Assembly: GCA_018228685.1 (NCBI GenBank)
Contig: CP073691.1
Span: 992,001 to 1,056,000, forward strand
Direction of reading: 5' to 3'
Origin: Clostridiaceae bacterium Marseille-Q4149
Lineage (GTDB): Bacteria > Bacillota > Clostridia > Oscillospirales > Oscillospiraceae
Length of the DNA stretch: 64,000 bases
Position 1 is the first letter of the stretch, and each line of letters begins with the position of its first letter. Below are positions 25,841 through 33,734 of the stretch, piece after piece. The notes beneath the pieces were generated by a model. The model did not search any database and was not told the DNA's origin. It saw nothing but the letters and a program-made list of their open reading frames with translations. A program made the position numbers and the translations under genes.

Positions 25841-26538
25841 GTGCGCTCCGCTCCTTTCAGCTTATAGCCAAAGCCCCATATGGTGCTTACGCTGACGGTG
25901 CTGCCCGCTTGCAGCAGCTTTTTTCGGATACGGCGCAGCGTTTCATCGGTTACGCGGGTCTCCACCTCCGAGTCAAAGCCCCACACCGCGCTGAGCAGCT
26001 CCTCGCGGGAATATGCCTTTTCCGGCTGCTTCATCATATAGCTGAGCAGCCGCAGCTCGGTCTGGGTGAGCGACACTGGCGCAGTCCCATAAAAGATGGC
26101 GTTTTCCGTGGCGGAATAGCGGATATCCCCGTAATGAAGCTCGTCCTCCGCCGCCGCCGTTTTTCCTCGGTCCATCTCCACACGGCGCAGCAGCGCCTTC
26201 ACCTTCATCAGAAGAATGGTCGGGCGAAAGGGCTTGGTGAGATAATCGTCGCTGCCCTGACTGATGCCCATGACGTAGTCCAGCTCGCTGTCTTTGGCCG
26301 TAAGCAGGATGATGGGAATATCGGAAACAGCGCGAAGCTCCCGGCACACGGTAAGGCCGTCCGTGCCGGGCATCATGATATCCAGTATCACCAGCTCCGT
26401 CGGCTCCTGACGGAATGCCTCCAGCAGCGCGTCACCGCTTTCAAAGGAGCGCACAGTATAGCCGTCGCTTGCCAAAAAACTATGGAGCAGCTCCCGTATG
26501 CTCTTTTCATCGTCCGCCAAATAGATGGAATGTCCCAT
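25837..26538 (-). CDS. OmpR-family response regulator
   Basis: A 233-residue regulator. The receiver domain has acidic pocket residues (LADDEKS), the phosphorylation site in LVILDIMMPGTDG, and the Thr/Lys switch residues in ILLTAKDS and YLTKPF. The C-terminal winged helix includes SREELLSAVWGFDSEVETR. Pairs with the kinase at 24626, with 4-base overlap. Ninety bases separate it from the secreted protein gene upstream. Confidence 0.94.
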   Translation of the reverse strand: MGHSIYLADDEKSIRELLHSFLASDGYTVRSFESGDALLEAFRQEPTELVILDIMMPGTDGLTVCRELRAVSDIPIILLTAKDSELDYVMGISQGSDDYLTKPFRPTILLMKVKALLRRVEMDRGKTAAAEDELHYGDIRYSATENAIFYGTAPVSLTQTELRLLSYMMKQPEKAYSREELLSAVWGFDSEVETRVTDETLRRIRKKLLQAGSTVSVSTIWGFGYKLKGAERT

Positions 26539-26628
26539 GCGTCCTCCTTGAAAGCAGCGCCAAATGCTGCGCGTGGGCGCAGCATCGGCATCGTATTTAG
26601 TTAATCATATCAGAAAACCTCTTTGCCG

Positions 26629-27366
26629 TCAAAGGGGGCAGCTGCCGCTTTCACAGCCGGTATCGCCCCAAATGGTATCGTACAGCTTGCACAGCTGGTT
26701 ATCAAGCTCTACCAGACGGTTATAGTCGGCGATCAGCGCGTCCTTTTCCGCGTCGGACAGGAAGCTCAGGCTGCGGATGAAGGCGACCTCATCGTAGTTG
26801 TCGAAGTCATAGTCATCCGGCAGATCGAAGTACGCTTCATCTACCTTGTCCCACAGGTCGGCGTTCTTCTCGCAGACGCGGTCATACTCCTGCTCCAGGG
26901 TGTCGATCTCATCCAGTACCTTGGGGTCGGCCTTTTCCAGCGCCTTCTCGTAAAGCGGCATATTGTCGCAGTCGGGCAGCTGAGCGTACAGTGCCTCCAT
27001 CTCGGTGTCAAGGCCGTTCAATTCCTCGATGTCCGCCAGAAGCGTTTCCTTCTCCGCTTCGGTCAGGGCGTTGGTACTGCGGATAAACGCCGCCTCATCA
27101 AAGTTTGTAAAGTCGTAGTCGTCAGGCAGGGCGTTGCAGATTTCGTCCAGCTTTTCCCACAGCGCCGCGTTTCTCTGGAAGATTGCGTCGCTCTTCTCTT
27201 CCACCGCCTCGATCTGCTCCCAGATGGCGTCCTCATTCTCGGTGGCAATTTTAGTAACAGGCTCCATTGGTGCGGATGTGGCGGCAAAGGCGGAGGTTGC
27301 CGTGCCGATGGCCGATACCATCAATGCCAGTGCCAGTGCAAAGCTCAAAATCGTTTTCTTTTTCAT
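26629..27366 (-). CDS. Secreted acidic protein with two tandem helical repeats
   Basis: A 245-residue exported protein: signal peptide at residues 1-29 (LALALMVSAIGTATSAFA). The mature part is two ~85-residue repeats. The first has NAALWEKLDEICNALPDDYD and TNFDEAAFIRS; the second has NADLWDKVDEAYFDLPDDYD and DNYDEVAFIRS. Each repeat is predicted all-helical and ends with an LD-rich helix. The C-terminus is short (CESGSCPL). A related NxxLWEKV helix domain sits in the TlpA-like lipoprotein at 37943. Gene position just before a two-component system suggests it is sensed or regulated by it. Biochemical role unknown. Confidence 0.75.
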   Translation of the reverse strand: MKKKTILSFALALALMVSAIGTATSAFAATSAPMEPVTKIATENEDAIWEQIEAVEEKSDAIFQRNAALWEKLDEICNALPDDYDFTNFDEAAFIRSTNALTEAEKETLLADIEELNGLDTEMEALYAQLPDCDNMPLYEKALEKADPKVLDEIDTLEQEYDRVCEKNADLWDKVDEAYFDLPDDYDFDNYDEVAFIRSLSFLSDAEKDALIADYNRLVELDNQLCKLYDTIWGDTGCESGSCPL

Positions 27367-27552
27367 GGTATGTTACGCTCCTTTTTGAAGTATTTTTGGT
27401 TGAGTTTCAACCTTGTCTGTAGCATACCAGAAGCTGCATTGAAATTCCCCCGCGAAAGTGCGGGGAAAGTGTCACAAAAGTGCAACGAGACCAGCCCGGA
27501 AAATGAACGAAAGCCCTCTCCACGCCTCAAGGGCAGAAACGGGCGGACGTTC

Positions 27553-28122
27553 TTAAGCAAGAAATCTTTGAGGCGATTGGAACAGCAAAAGGCTGGCTTT
27601 TACTACCCGGTTGACAAAGCGGATCATTTCCTCCTTGCTGTACTTGTCGTAACCCTCCACGACGACGTGCATCAAACCGTTTGACAGATGGGTATACATC
27701 ATTTCCAGCTCTGTCTCACTGGCATTGGGCAGCTCCTTCCGCCAATAGGCAATACTGTCCTTCTTGGCCAGGGCAATCATCCGCATGAGGACTGTTGAGC
27801 TTGTATTCCCCAGAATCAGAACCCGGCAGGCTGCCTGATTCCGATCGACCATATCGTAGATGGCTTCGATCAGAGCCGTCACATCAAACGAATTGACATA
27901 GCGAAGGGATTTTTCGAATGCATCGATGAGTTCGTTCTCAATGCTCTCCATCAGGGCAAAGCAATCGCTGTAATGGGCATAGAAGGTGGCACGGTTAAGC
28001 TGTGCCAGGGCACAAACCTCCTTCACCGTAATTTTGTTTACAGGTTTTTCCTTCAGCAGCTTCAGAAAAGACTGCTTGAGCACCATTTGCGTATAGCGTT
28101 TCCTTGCATCCAGCTTCTCCAT
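27553..28122 (-). CDS. TetR/AcrR-family transcriptional regulator
   Basis: A 189-residue repressor-type protein. The N-terminal helix-turn-helix reads KITVKEVCALAQLNRATFYA, followed by HYSDCFALMESIENEL. The C-terminal helical domain has no clear ligand signature. ATG 28122 has a GGAGGGG site. It is divergent from the NAD-dependent epimerase gene at 28295 across a 172-base region with paired repeats, so it probably controls that gene and itself. Confidence 0.88.
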   Translation of the reverse strand: MEKLDARKRYTQMVLKQSFLKLLKEKPVNKITVKEVCALAQLNRATFYAHYSDCFALMESIENELIDAFEKSLRYVNSFDVTALIEAIYDMVDRNQAACRVLILGNTSSTVLMRMIALAKKDSIAYWRKELPNASETELEMMYTHLSNGLMHVVVEGYDKYSKEEMIRFVNRVVKASLLLFQSPQRFLA

Positions 28123-28148
28123 ATAGAGCCCCTCCAAAAAAAGTTTAC

Positions 28149-28265
28149 AAAGATTATCAACACTTCAACAGGCAGTGTTGCTTTTCTTTCAGTCGCATGG
28201 CAAATGCTGATTGTTTCTGTATTCCCCCTCAAGTATACTGTACTTGTGAAAGATAATCAACACTT
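28149..28265. promoter_or_regulatory. Candidate operator region between the TetR and epimerase genes
   Basis: A 17-bp direct repeat, AAAGATTATCAACACTT (28149) and AAAGATAATCAACACTT (28249), recurs exactly 100 bases apart with one mismatch. Between them are CAACACT...AGTGTTG (28159-28181) and the inverted repeat CAAGTATACTGTACTTG (28230-28246). One or more could be the TetR operator. Confidence 0.55.
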
Positions 28266-28294
28266 GTATACTTATTTGAGAGGAGGCTCTTTGA

Positions 28295-29287
28295 ATGTTT
28301 GATAAATATCTTGTTACAGGCGCTACCGGCTTCCTTGGTAGGGTTGTTGCGGAGGAGCTGGTACGCCGCAAGGCGCAGGTGCATGCGCTTGTGCTGCATG
28401 ATGACCCCTATACCGATTTGCTCCCGAAGGAGGTACGCACCGTCATTGGTGATGTGTGCGATAAAAGCTCACTGTCAGACTTCTTCGCGGATGCCGACAG
28501 CCGTACCTGTGTGATTCACTGTGCTGGTATTGTCTCCGTCGCATCCAGACCCGGTCCGAGGCTCTATCAGGTCAATGTAGGCGGGACATGGAAGGTTCTC
28601 CGGCAATGTATGGAGCATGATGTGGGCAAAATGGTCTATGTCAGCTCCGTCCATGCCATACCGGAAAAGCCAAAGGGCTGCATCATTTCGGAGGATTGCG
28701 AATTCTCTCCGGGGCTTGTGGACGGAGATTACGCCAAGAGCAAGGCAGCTGCAACCGAGCTGGTATTTGATGCAGCGGAGCGCGGGTTGAATGCCAGCAT
28801 TGTATTCCCCTCCGGCATCATCGGACCGGGCGATTTGCAGGGCGGGAGCTTCACCTCTATGGCGAAATCTTTCCTTTCTGGAAAGCTGCCCTTTGCCGTT
28901 CGCGGCGGATATGACTTTGTAGATGTGCGGGATGTGGCAAATGGCATTCTCGCCTGTTCCGAAAGCGGAGAGCCCGGCAAAGGCTACATTTTGTCCGGCT
29001 GCTATGTCACGATTCGCAGGATGCTTCAGCTGGTGGGAAAGGCTGCAAAGCTGAAGTATCGGTCCATCTGCCTGCCGCTGGGGCTTGCAAGGTTGGCGGC
29101 TCCATACTATGAACGTCGAAGCCTGAGGGAGCGAAAGCCGCTGTTCTTCACCCCGTATTCCGTTTCCGTCCTTGCCTCAAACGGGCAATTCAGTCATGCT
29201 GCTGCGTCGGAACGCTTTGCATACCAGCCGCGCCCGATTGAGGAGACCTTGGGGGATATGACAGCCTGGCTTCTGAATCAGAAGTGA
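28295..29287 (+). CDS. NAD(P)-dependent epimerase/dehydratase (extended SDR)
   Basis: A 330-residue extended short-chain dehydrogenase. The Rossmann motif YLVTGATGFLGRVVAEEL opens the protein; DVCDKSSL marks the adenine-side Asp. The catalytic YAKSK gives Tyr and Lys and an upstream YVSSVHAI supplies Ser. Substrate unknown; the family includes dihydroflavonol reductase-like and sugar epimerase members. A GAGAGGAGG ribosome binding site precedes the start. Likely TetR-regulated. Confidence 0.85.
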   Translation: MFDKYLVTGATGFLGRVVAEELVRRKAQVHALVLHDDPYTDLLPKEVRTVIGDVCDKSSLSDFFADADSRTCVIHCAGIVSVASRPGPRLYQVNVGGTWKVLRQCMEHDVGKMVYVSSVHAIPEKPKGCIISEDCEFSPGLVDGDYAKSKAAATELVFDAAERGLNASIVFPSGIIGPGDLQGGSFTSMAKSFLSGKLPFAVRGGYDFVDVRDVANGILACSESGEPGKGYILSGCYVTIRRMLQLVGKAAKLKYRSICLPLGLARLAAPYYERRSLRERKPLFFTPYSVSVLASNGQFSHAAASERFAYQPRPIEETLGDMTAWLLNQK

Positions 29288-29342
29288 AGGGGCAATGTGT
29301 GCTCCGCTATCAGCCAAAAGCGCCTCAGGCAAATTGCACACG

Positions 29343-29474
29343 CTATTGATATGCCCCGCAATCAGTGAAAGAAATGGCTCCGAATCTAAACCACTTTTCA
29401 TTCTTATTTTTAAAAGAGTAAATCAAATTGAAGCCTGTAAAAATCATCGCAGAAATTCCTAAAAACAGCCACAT
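29343..29474 (-). CDS. 43-residue membrane peptide, possibly a truncated gene
   Basis: From ATG 29474, with an AAGGAGAT site, the product begins MWLFLGISAMIFTGFNLIYS, then FKNKNEKWFRFGAISFT and a stop. One transmembrane helix plus a basic WFRF loop. The start looks like the N-terminus of a larger multi-span membrane protein cut short. Low certainty. Nothing else is seen in 29288-29583. Confidence 0.4.
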   Translation of the reverse strand: MWLFLGISAMIFTGFNLIYSFKNKNEKWFRFGAISFTDCGAYQ

Positions 29475-29583
29475 ATATATGATCTCCTTAATCTCACATA
29501 CCCTGCGCTCTTTTGAGGCAAGGCTCGCAATTGTATCGCTTACGGACAGGAACTGCCAATGAGAGGATCGCTCGCAGCCTCCT

Positions 29584-30507
29584 TTATCGATTCTCCGCCA
29601 GATATTCCTCCGCATAGTGGACGGCTACCGCGCCGTCCGATACGGCGGTGACCACCTGCCGCAGCGCCTTGGTGCGCACGTCCCCCGCGGCGAACACGCC
29701 GGGAAGATTCGTGCGGGTGGATTCGTCCGCGATGATGTAGCCGGATTTGTCCAGTGCCAGCTCGCTTCGGAACAGCTCCGTCGCCGGGGCGCGTCCCACG
29801 CTGACGAACACTCCGTCACAGGCAAGGTCGTGTTCCGCGCCGGTGTTGACGTCTTTTAGCCGAAGCCCCGTCAGGCGGCTGTCGTGCAGCAGAGCGGAAA
29901 CGGTGCTGTTCCAGCAAAATTCTACGTTGGGCGCGTTCATCAGCGGTGCATGGTATACCTTGGTGGCCCGTAGGCTGTCGCGGCGGTGGATGAGGTAGAC
30001 CTTTTTTGCAATGCGGGACAGGGTCAGGGCATCCGCCGCGGCAGAGTTGCCGCCGCCCACCACCGCCACGGTCTTGCCCCGATAGGGCGCGCCGTCGCAG
30101 GCGGCGCAGTAGTGAACGCCCTTGCCAACGAGCGTTTCCTCGCCGGGAACGCCCAAGGGACGGGGCGACGCGCCGGTGGCGATGACCACCGTGCGGCTCT
30201 GAAAGACGCCCTCGCTGGTCTCCAATGTCTTGGCTTTTCCAGACAGGTTGGCTTTGTACACCTCTGCCAGCTCCGTCACCGCGCCGAAGCATTCCGCGCT
30301 CTGCTGCATCTTTTCACCCAACGTAAAGCCGTCGATGCCGTCCTCGAAGCCGGGATAGTTATCGATCTGCTCCGTCAGCGCCATCTGCCCGCCGGCGGAG
30401 AGCTTTTCCAGCACCAGTACAGAAAGCCCGCTTCTGGCGGCGTACAGGGCGGCGGTGTATCCGGCGGGACCGCCGCCGATGACGATCATATCATAGATCT
30501 GCTCCAT
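29584..30507 (-). CDS. trxB: Thioredoxin-disulfide reductase
   Basis: A 307-residue flavoenzyme that reduces thioredoxin with NAD(P)H. The FAD motif VIGGGPAGYTAALYAARSG is N-terminal; the redox-active disulfide is CAACDG; the NAD(P) motif is AVVGGGNSAAADAL; and the C-terminal FAD motif is GVFAAGDVRTKALRQ. The thioredoxin gene lies 10 bases upstream on the same strand, and an Rrf2 regulator and rhodanese precede it. Confidence 0.95.
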   Translation of the reverse strand: MEQIYDMIVIGGGPAGYTAALYAARSGLSVLVLEKLSAGGQMALTEQIDNYPGFEDGIDGFTLGEKMQQSAECFGAVTELAEVYKANLSGKAKTLETSEGVFQSRTVVIATGASPRPLGVPGEETLVGKGVHYCAACDGAPYRGKTVAVVGGGNSAAADALTLSRIAKKVYLIHRRDSLRATKVYHAPLMNAPNVEFCWNSTVSALLHDSRLTGLRLKDVNTGAEHDLACDGVFVSVGRAPATELFRSELALDKSGYIIADESTRTNLPGVFAAGDVRTKALRQVVTAVSDGAVAVHYAEEYLAENR

Positions 30508-30517
30508 AATCGTGTCC

Positions 30518-30820
30518 TCACTGCTCCAGCGTTTCCTTGATGAATGCCTCGATGGCCGCCTTGGAGCCGAGCGCCTCGCCGTCCTTGAAGAGCATCAGCG
30601 TGGGGATGGTGTCGATGCCGAAACGCTGGATGAGCTGCGGCTCCTCGTCGTAGTTGATCTTGCCGGCGATAAGCGTGTCTGCGAACTGCTCGCCCACCTT
30701 GTCAAAGGCCGGGGCAATACGGCGGCAGTAGGGGCACCACTGTGCCCAGAAATCCACCAGCACGGGCTTGTCCGCGCGGAGAACGTCGTTTTCAAAGCGG
30801 TTGGTCGTAATGGTAAGCAT
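30518..30820 (-). CDS. trxA: Thioredoxin with a CPYC active site
   Basis: A 100-residue thioredoxin-fold protein. The active site is WAQWCPYCRRIAP in place of the usual WCGPC; CPYC is the glutaredoxin sequence and raises the expected redox potential. The cis-Pro loop (GIDTIPTLMLFKDGE) is conserved. Gene order trxA-trxB on the minus strand with a 10-base gap supports reduction by the neighbouring TrxB. Function as a general reductant is inferred. Confidence 0.9.
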   Translation of the reverse strand: MLTITTNRFENDVLRADKPVLVDFWAQWCPYCRRIAPAFDKVGEQFADTLIAGKINYDEEPQLIQRFGIDTIPTLMLFKDGEALGSKAAIEAFIKETLEQ

Positions 30821-30832
30821 CGTAAAATCCTC

Positions 30833-31249
30833 CTATTTGTGTGCAAAAAGTTGTGTTTCAATATCTGTAATCGTAATGCGCGAGAGATACGCGGCGCACT
30901 GCTCGTTCATGCTCCGGTACAGCGCGTCCATCACGCCCGCCATGCCGGAGCAGATGGCGCAGTCCCGGTCAATGTCGCCGCTGTGCCACGCGCAGTCCAC
31001 AAAGCGGGCGTTTACCGCCTCCGCCACCTGCCGCAGAGTCAGGCTCGCAGGGTCGGCCGTCAGGCGGTAGCCGCCGTCCAAGCCCTCCCGGGTCTCCACC
31101 ATTCCCGCCTTTTTCAGCCCCGCCAGCACCCGGCGGACGCGGGTGGGATTGGTGCAGATGTTCTCCGCCAGCGCCTCGCTGCTGAGAGAGCGTCCGCTGT
31201 GGCTCAGGCAGACCAGCGCGTGGACTGCCAGATTAAAGGAGCTGTCCAC
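30833..31249 (-). CDS. Rrf2-family transcriptional regulator
   Basis: A 138-residue winged-helix regulator (MDSSFNLAVHALVCLSHS, then LAENICTNPTRVRRVLAGLK as recognition region). Three cysteines in DCAWHSGDIDRDCAIC lie where Rrf2 proteins such as IscR and NsrR bind an Fe-S cluster, so redox, iron or NO sensing is plausible. It is embedded between the rhodanese and trxA genes, and palindromes in the promoter at 31709-31751 are candidate targets. Confidence 0.88.
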   Translation of the reverse strand: MDSSFNLAVHALVCLSHSGRSLSSEALAENICTNPTRVRRVLAGLKKAGMVETREGLDGGYRLTADPASLTLRQVAEAVNARFVDCAWHSGDIDRDCAICSGMAGVMDALYRSMNEQCAAYLSRITITDIETQLFAHK

Positions 31250-31251
31250 AA

Positions 31252-31674
31252 TTATCCCTCCTTCACAAGCTCGTAGGGCCAGTCGATGACGCCGCCGAAG
31301 TCGTAGACGCGCTGATACCCAAGCGATAGCAGCTTTTGGGCTGCCTCCTTGCTGCGGCGGCCGCTGCGGCAGTAGATCAGCGGCGTGGCTTCCTTGTCGG
31401 GCAGAGCCTCAGGCATTTCGCTCCCGATGCTCTCGCTGGGCACAAGAACGGCGTTTTCAATATGCCCGCCGTCGTATTCCTTCCGGGTGCGGACGTCCAC
31501 CACCACGACCTCCTGCGAGGCCATCATCTCATAGGCTTCCTCAGCGCTGATCTTATGAAGCGCCGCCTTGCCGGGCGCGTCCTCCGCCGTGTCCGCTTTT
31601 GTCTTGGACAGCGCGCGGCCGCTCAGCAGTGCCAGCGAGGCGGCAAGTGCCGCAAAAAGTAATATCTGACGCAT
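31252..31674 (-). CDS. Exported rhodanese-domain protein
   Basis: A 140-residue protein with an N-terminal hydrophobic segment (LLFAALAASLALLSG) acting as signal or anchor. The rhodanese domain includes VVVVDVRTRKEYDGGHIENA and the active-site loop YCRSGRRSKEA with catalytic Cys. ATG 31674 is chosen because TTGGAGG lies 7 bases upstream. First gene of a rhodanese-rrf2-trxA-trxB unit. Likely handles sulfane sulfur outside the membrane. Confidence 0.85.
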   Translation of the reverse strand: MRQILLFAALAASLALLSGRALSKTKADTAEDAPGKAALHKISAEEAYEMMASQEVVVVDVRTRKEYDGGHIENAVLVPSESIGSEMPEALPDKEATPLIYCRSGRRSKEAAQKLLSLGYQRVYDFGGVIDWPYELVKEG

Positions 31675-31708
31675 AATCAACCTCCAATACAACTGTGTTC
31701 ATTACTGA

Positions 31709-31751
31709 TACAGTTTATACTGTAACTATAACAGATACAGTTTAGGCTGTC
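31709..31751. promoter_or_regulatory. Paired palindromes, candidate Rrf2 operators
   Basis: TACAGTTTATACTGTA (31709-31724) is a perfect palindrome; TACAGTTTAGGCTGTC (31736-31751) is a near copy 27 bases later. Both lie upstream of the rhodanese-rrf2-trx unit. Confidence 0.6.
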
Positions 31752-31794
31752 AAGGTTTTTTGAGCAATTTGGGGGCGTAAGACCCTTGTGGCTG

Positions 31795-31849
31795 TTGACA
31801 AAGAGAGAAATATGGGTATAATAAAGACGAAAGAATAAGACTTATTCTT
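31795..31849 (+). promoter_or_regulatory. Promoter and Fur/PerR-type box of the fur-ferritin unit
   Basis: TTGACA (31795) and TATAAT (31817) are 16 bases apart. Directly downstream GAATAAGACTTATTC, within a longer AAGAATAAG-A-CTTATTCTT palindrome (31831-31849), has the 7-1-7 form of Fur/PerR operators, so autoregulation is likely. Confidence 0.75.
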
Positions 31850-31869
31850 GTATTTAGGAGGTTGGCAGT

Positions 31870-32268
31870 ATGCCGAAATACGCAGAGGAGATATTGGCCG
31901 CCGTAACGGAACTGCAGCAGCATCCCACGGCGGAGCAGGTGTTCCTGGAGATGAAAAAGGAGCATCCCAGCATCGCTTTGGGTACGGTATATAAGCACCT
32001 GAACGGTTTGGCGGAGGAGGGGCTTTTGCTCCGCATCACCGAGCCGGGTTCGCCGGACCGGTACGACCGGACGGAACGGCACGATCACCTGATTTGCAGC
32101 CGGTGCGGGAAAATTGCGGACGTTCACCTGCCGGATATGCAGAGTCAAATCGAACGGGCACTGGGGCAGGAGATCCTCTCCTACGACCTTAGAATCCGGT
32201 ACATCTGCCCCGCTTGCCGGGAGCAGGGAAAAAACAACATTATGGAGGAGAAGCATCATGAACGCTAA
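31870..32268 (+). CDS. Fur-family metalloregulator (PerR-like)
   Basis: A 132-residue winged-helix regulator. The DNA-binding half ends with SIALGTVYKHLNGLAEEGLL; the metal-binding half has RHDHLICSRCGK and the final CPAC, giving the two CxxC pairs of the structural zinc site. It overlaps the ferritin start by 11 bases. The operator palindrome in its promoter and the ferritin partner point to peroxide- or iron-responsive control; which metal it senses cannot be read from sequence. Confidence 0.9.
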   Translation: MPKYAEEILAAVTELQQHPTAEQVFLEMKKEHPSIALGTVYKHLNGLAEEGLLLRITEPGSPDRYDRTERHDHLICSRCGKIADVHLPDMQSQIERALGQEILSYDLRIRYICPACREQGKNNIMEEKHHER

Positions 32269-32767
32269 CGTATCCAAGCTGCTCAACGAGCAGATCAACA
32301 AGGAGTTCTACTCCGCCTATTTGTATCTGGACTTTGCTAACTACTACGCCGCCGTCGGACTGGACGGCTTTGAGAACTGGTACCGGGTGCAGGCGCAGGA
32401 GGAGCGGGATCACGCCATGCTGTTTTATCAGTATTTGCAGAATAACGGCGAGGGTGTCACCTTTGAGGCCGTCGCAAAGCCGGAGTGGGAACGCGGCGAC
32501 CACATGACCCCGCTGAAAAAGGCGCTGGAGCATGAGAAGCTCGTCACCGCCAGCATCGATGCCATCTACGCCGCCGCATACGAGGCCAAGGACTTCCGCG
32601 CCATGCAGATGCTGGACTGGTTCATTAAGGAGCAGGGCGAGGAAGAGAAGAACGCCGCCGACCTTATCACCAAGATGGAGCTGTTCGGCGGAGACAGCAA
32701 GGGGCTGTATATGCTCAACAGCGAGCTGAAGACACGGGTCTACACCGCGCCCTCGCTGGTGCTGTAA
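32258..32767 (+). CDS. Bacterial non-haem ferritin
   Basis: A 169-residue four-helix ferritin that stores and oxidises iron. Ferroxidase residues are visible: Glu in LLNEQINKEFYSAYLYLD, Glu and His in VQAQEERDHAMLF, and Glu/Gln in DWFIKEQGEEEKN. ATG 32258 follows ATGGAGGAG and lies inside the 3' end of the Fur gene, implying translational coupling. A short hairpin (GCCCCGCG...GCGGGC) follows the stop. Confidence 0.94.
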   Translation: MNANVSKLLNEQINKEFYSAYLYLDFANYYAAVGLDGFENWYRVQAQEERDHAMLFYQYLQNNGEGVTFEAVAKPEWERGDHMTPLKKALEHEKLVTASIDAIYAAAYEAKDFRAMQMLDWFIKEQGEEEKNAADLITKMELFGGDSKGLYMLNSELKTRVYTAPSLVL

Positions 32768-32891
32768 GCCCCGCGCGTCTGCGGGCTTTCGCATCAGGCA
32801 AAAGGCAGACTGCATACAGGTGGCCTACCTTTTCTTCCAGCAGACGGTTAGAGGAGACTAACTATTTATAAAACAGAAAGGACTTCAGAAC

Positions 32892-33050
32892 TTGAACAAG
32901 GAAAAGGAGATCGAAACCGTTACCCTCATGGTGCGCCGGTATTGTTGGGGCGTGCATGGGACAAGGGGCGAGGCGCTTTGTCCGGCGTGCAATGCACTGC
33001 TGGAATACGCCAGGCAGCGGCGGGACAGATGCCCGCACGGGGAGATTTAG
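32892..33050 (+). CDS. YgbA-like (nitrous oxide-stimulated promoter) protein, short form
   Basis: A 52-residue frame starting with TTG after AGAAAGGAC. The sequence TVTLMVRRYCWGVHG, EALCPACNALLEYARQRRD and RCPHGEI matches the first two-thirds of the YgbA/nitrous-oxide-stimulated promoter family, with its first Cys set. The usual C-terminal CxxCPVHCY segment is missing; a TAG ends the frame, but further along the same frame MRQKIKK resembles the family's REKI helix, suggesting decay by deletion. YgbA-type proteins have been tied to Fe-S repair under nitrosative stress. Confidence 0.6.
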   Translation: MNKEKEIETVTLMVRRYCWGVHGTRGEALCPACNALLEYARQRRDRCPHGEI

Positions 33051-33118
33051 CGGCACTTTGAATCCTTTCCGAGAGGCACAATGCGGCAAAAAATAAAGAA
33101 GAGATAAGGGCAACGGCT

Positions 33119-33733
33119 ATGAAAGAACGAAAGACCTTCTGGGACAGAAATGCTGGTCGCTACGACCGCTTTATGCGAAGGGATTGCGCGGCGTATGAGG
33201 AGATGTATGAGCTCATTCGGCCGGTGGTGAAAGCCAAAACGGTGCTGGAGCTGGCAAGCGGCACGGGGCTGATCGCCAAAAACATCGTGAACGCGGCGGC
33301 GCACATCGAGGCGACGGATGTCTCCGCGGAGATGATTCTTGAAGCAAAGCGGGGTAATCAATCTGCGAAGCTGCACTTTTCCGTGCAGGATATGTTCCGC
33401 CTGCCGTATGTAGACAAATCCTTTGATGTGGTGATCGTGTCCAACGCGCTGCACATTGTGCCGCAGCCGGAGAAAGCCCTTGCCGAGATCCGCCGGGTGC
33501 TGAAAGACGATGGCGTGTTGATTGCGCCGACCTTTACCCACGCAGGGAACTCGTTTACCGGTAAGGTCAGGGCATTTTTCATGAAGCTGGCAGGCTTCCC
33601 TCTCCACAGCAAGTGGGCGAGCGAGGAATACCTGCGCTTCCTAAGGCAGAACGGCTGGATGGTACGGAAAAGCACTGTGCTGAAAGCCTCGTTCCCATTG
33701 ACTTATGCGGAATGCATGAAATCGGAGGTGTGA
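33119..33733 (+). CDS. Class I SAM-dependent methyltransferase
   Basis: A 204-residue methyltransferase of the UbiE/phospholipid N-methyltransferase type. SAM motif I is VLELASGTGLIAKNI, motif II acidic residue in IEATDVSAEM, and motif IV VVIVSNALHIV. Substrate not identifiable. It is followed 1 base later by a second, distinct methyltransferase, so both probably act in the same pathway. Confidence 0.85.
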   Translation: MKERKTFWDRNAGRYDRFMRRDCAAYEEMYELIRPVVKAKTVLELASGTGLIAKNIVNAAAHIEATDVSAEMILEAKRGNQSAKLHFSVQDMFRLPYVDKSFDVVIVSNALHIVPQPEKALAEIRRVLKDDGVLIAPTFTHAGNSFTGKVRAFFMKLAGFPLHSKWASEEYLRFLRQNGWMVRKSTVLKASFPLTYAECMKSEV

Positions 33734-33734
33734 T

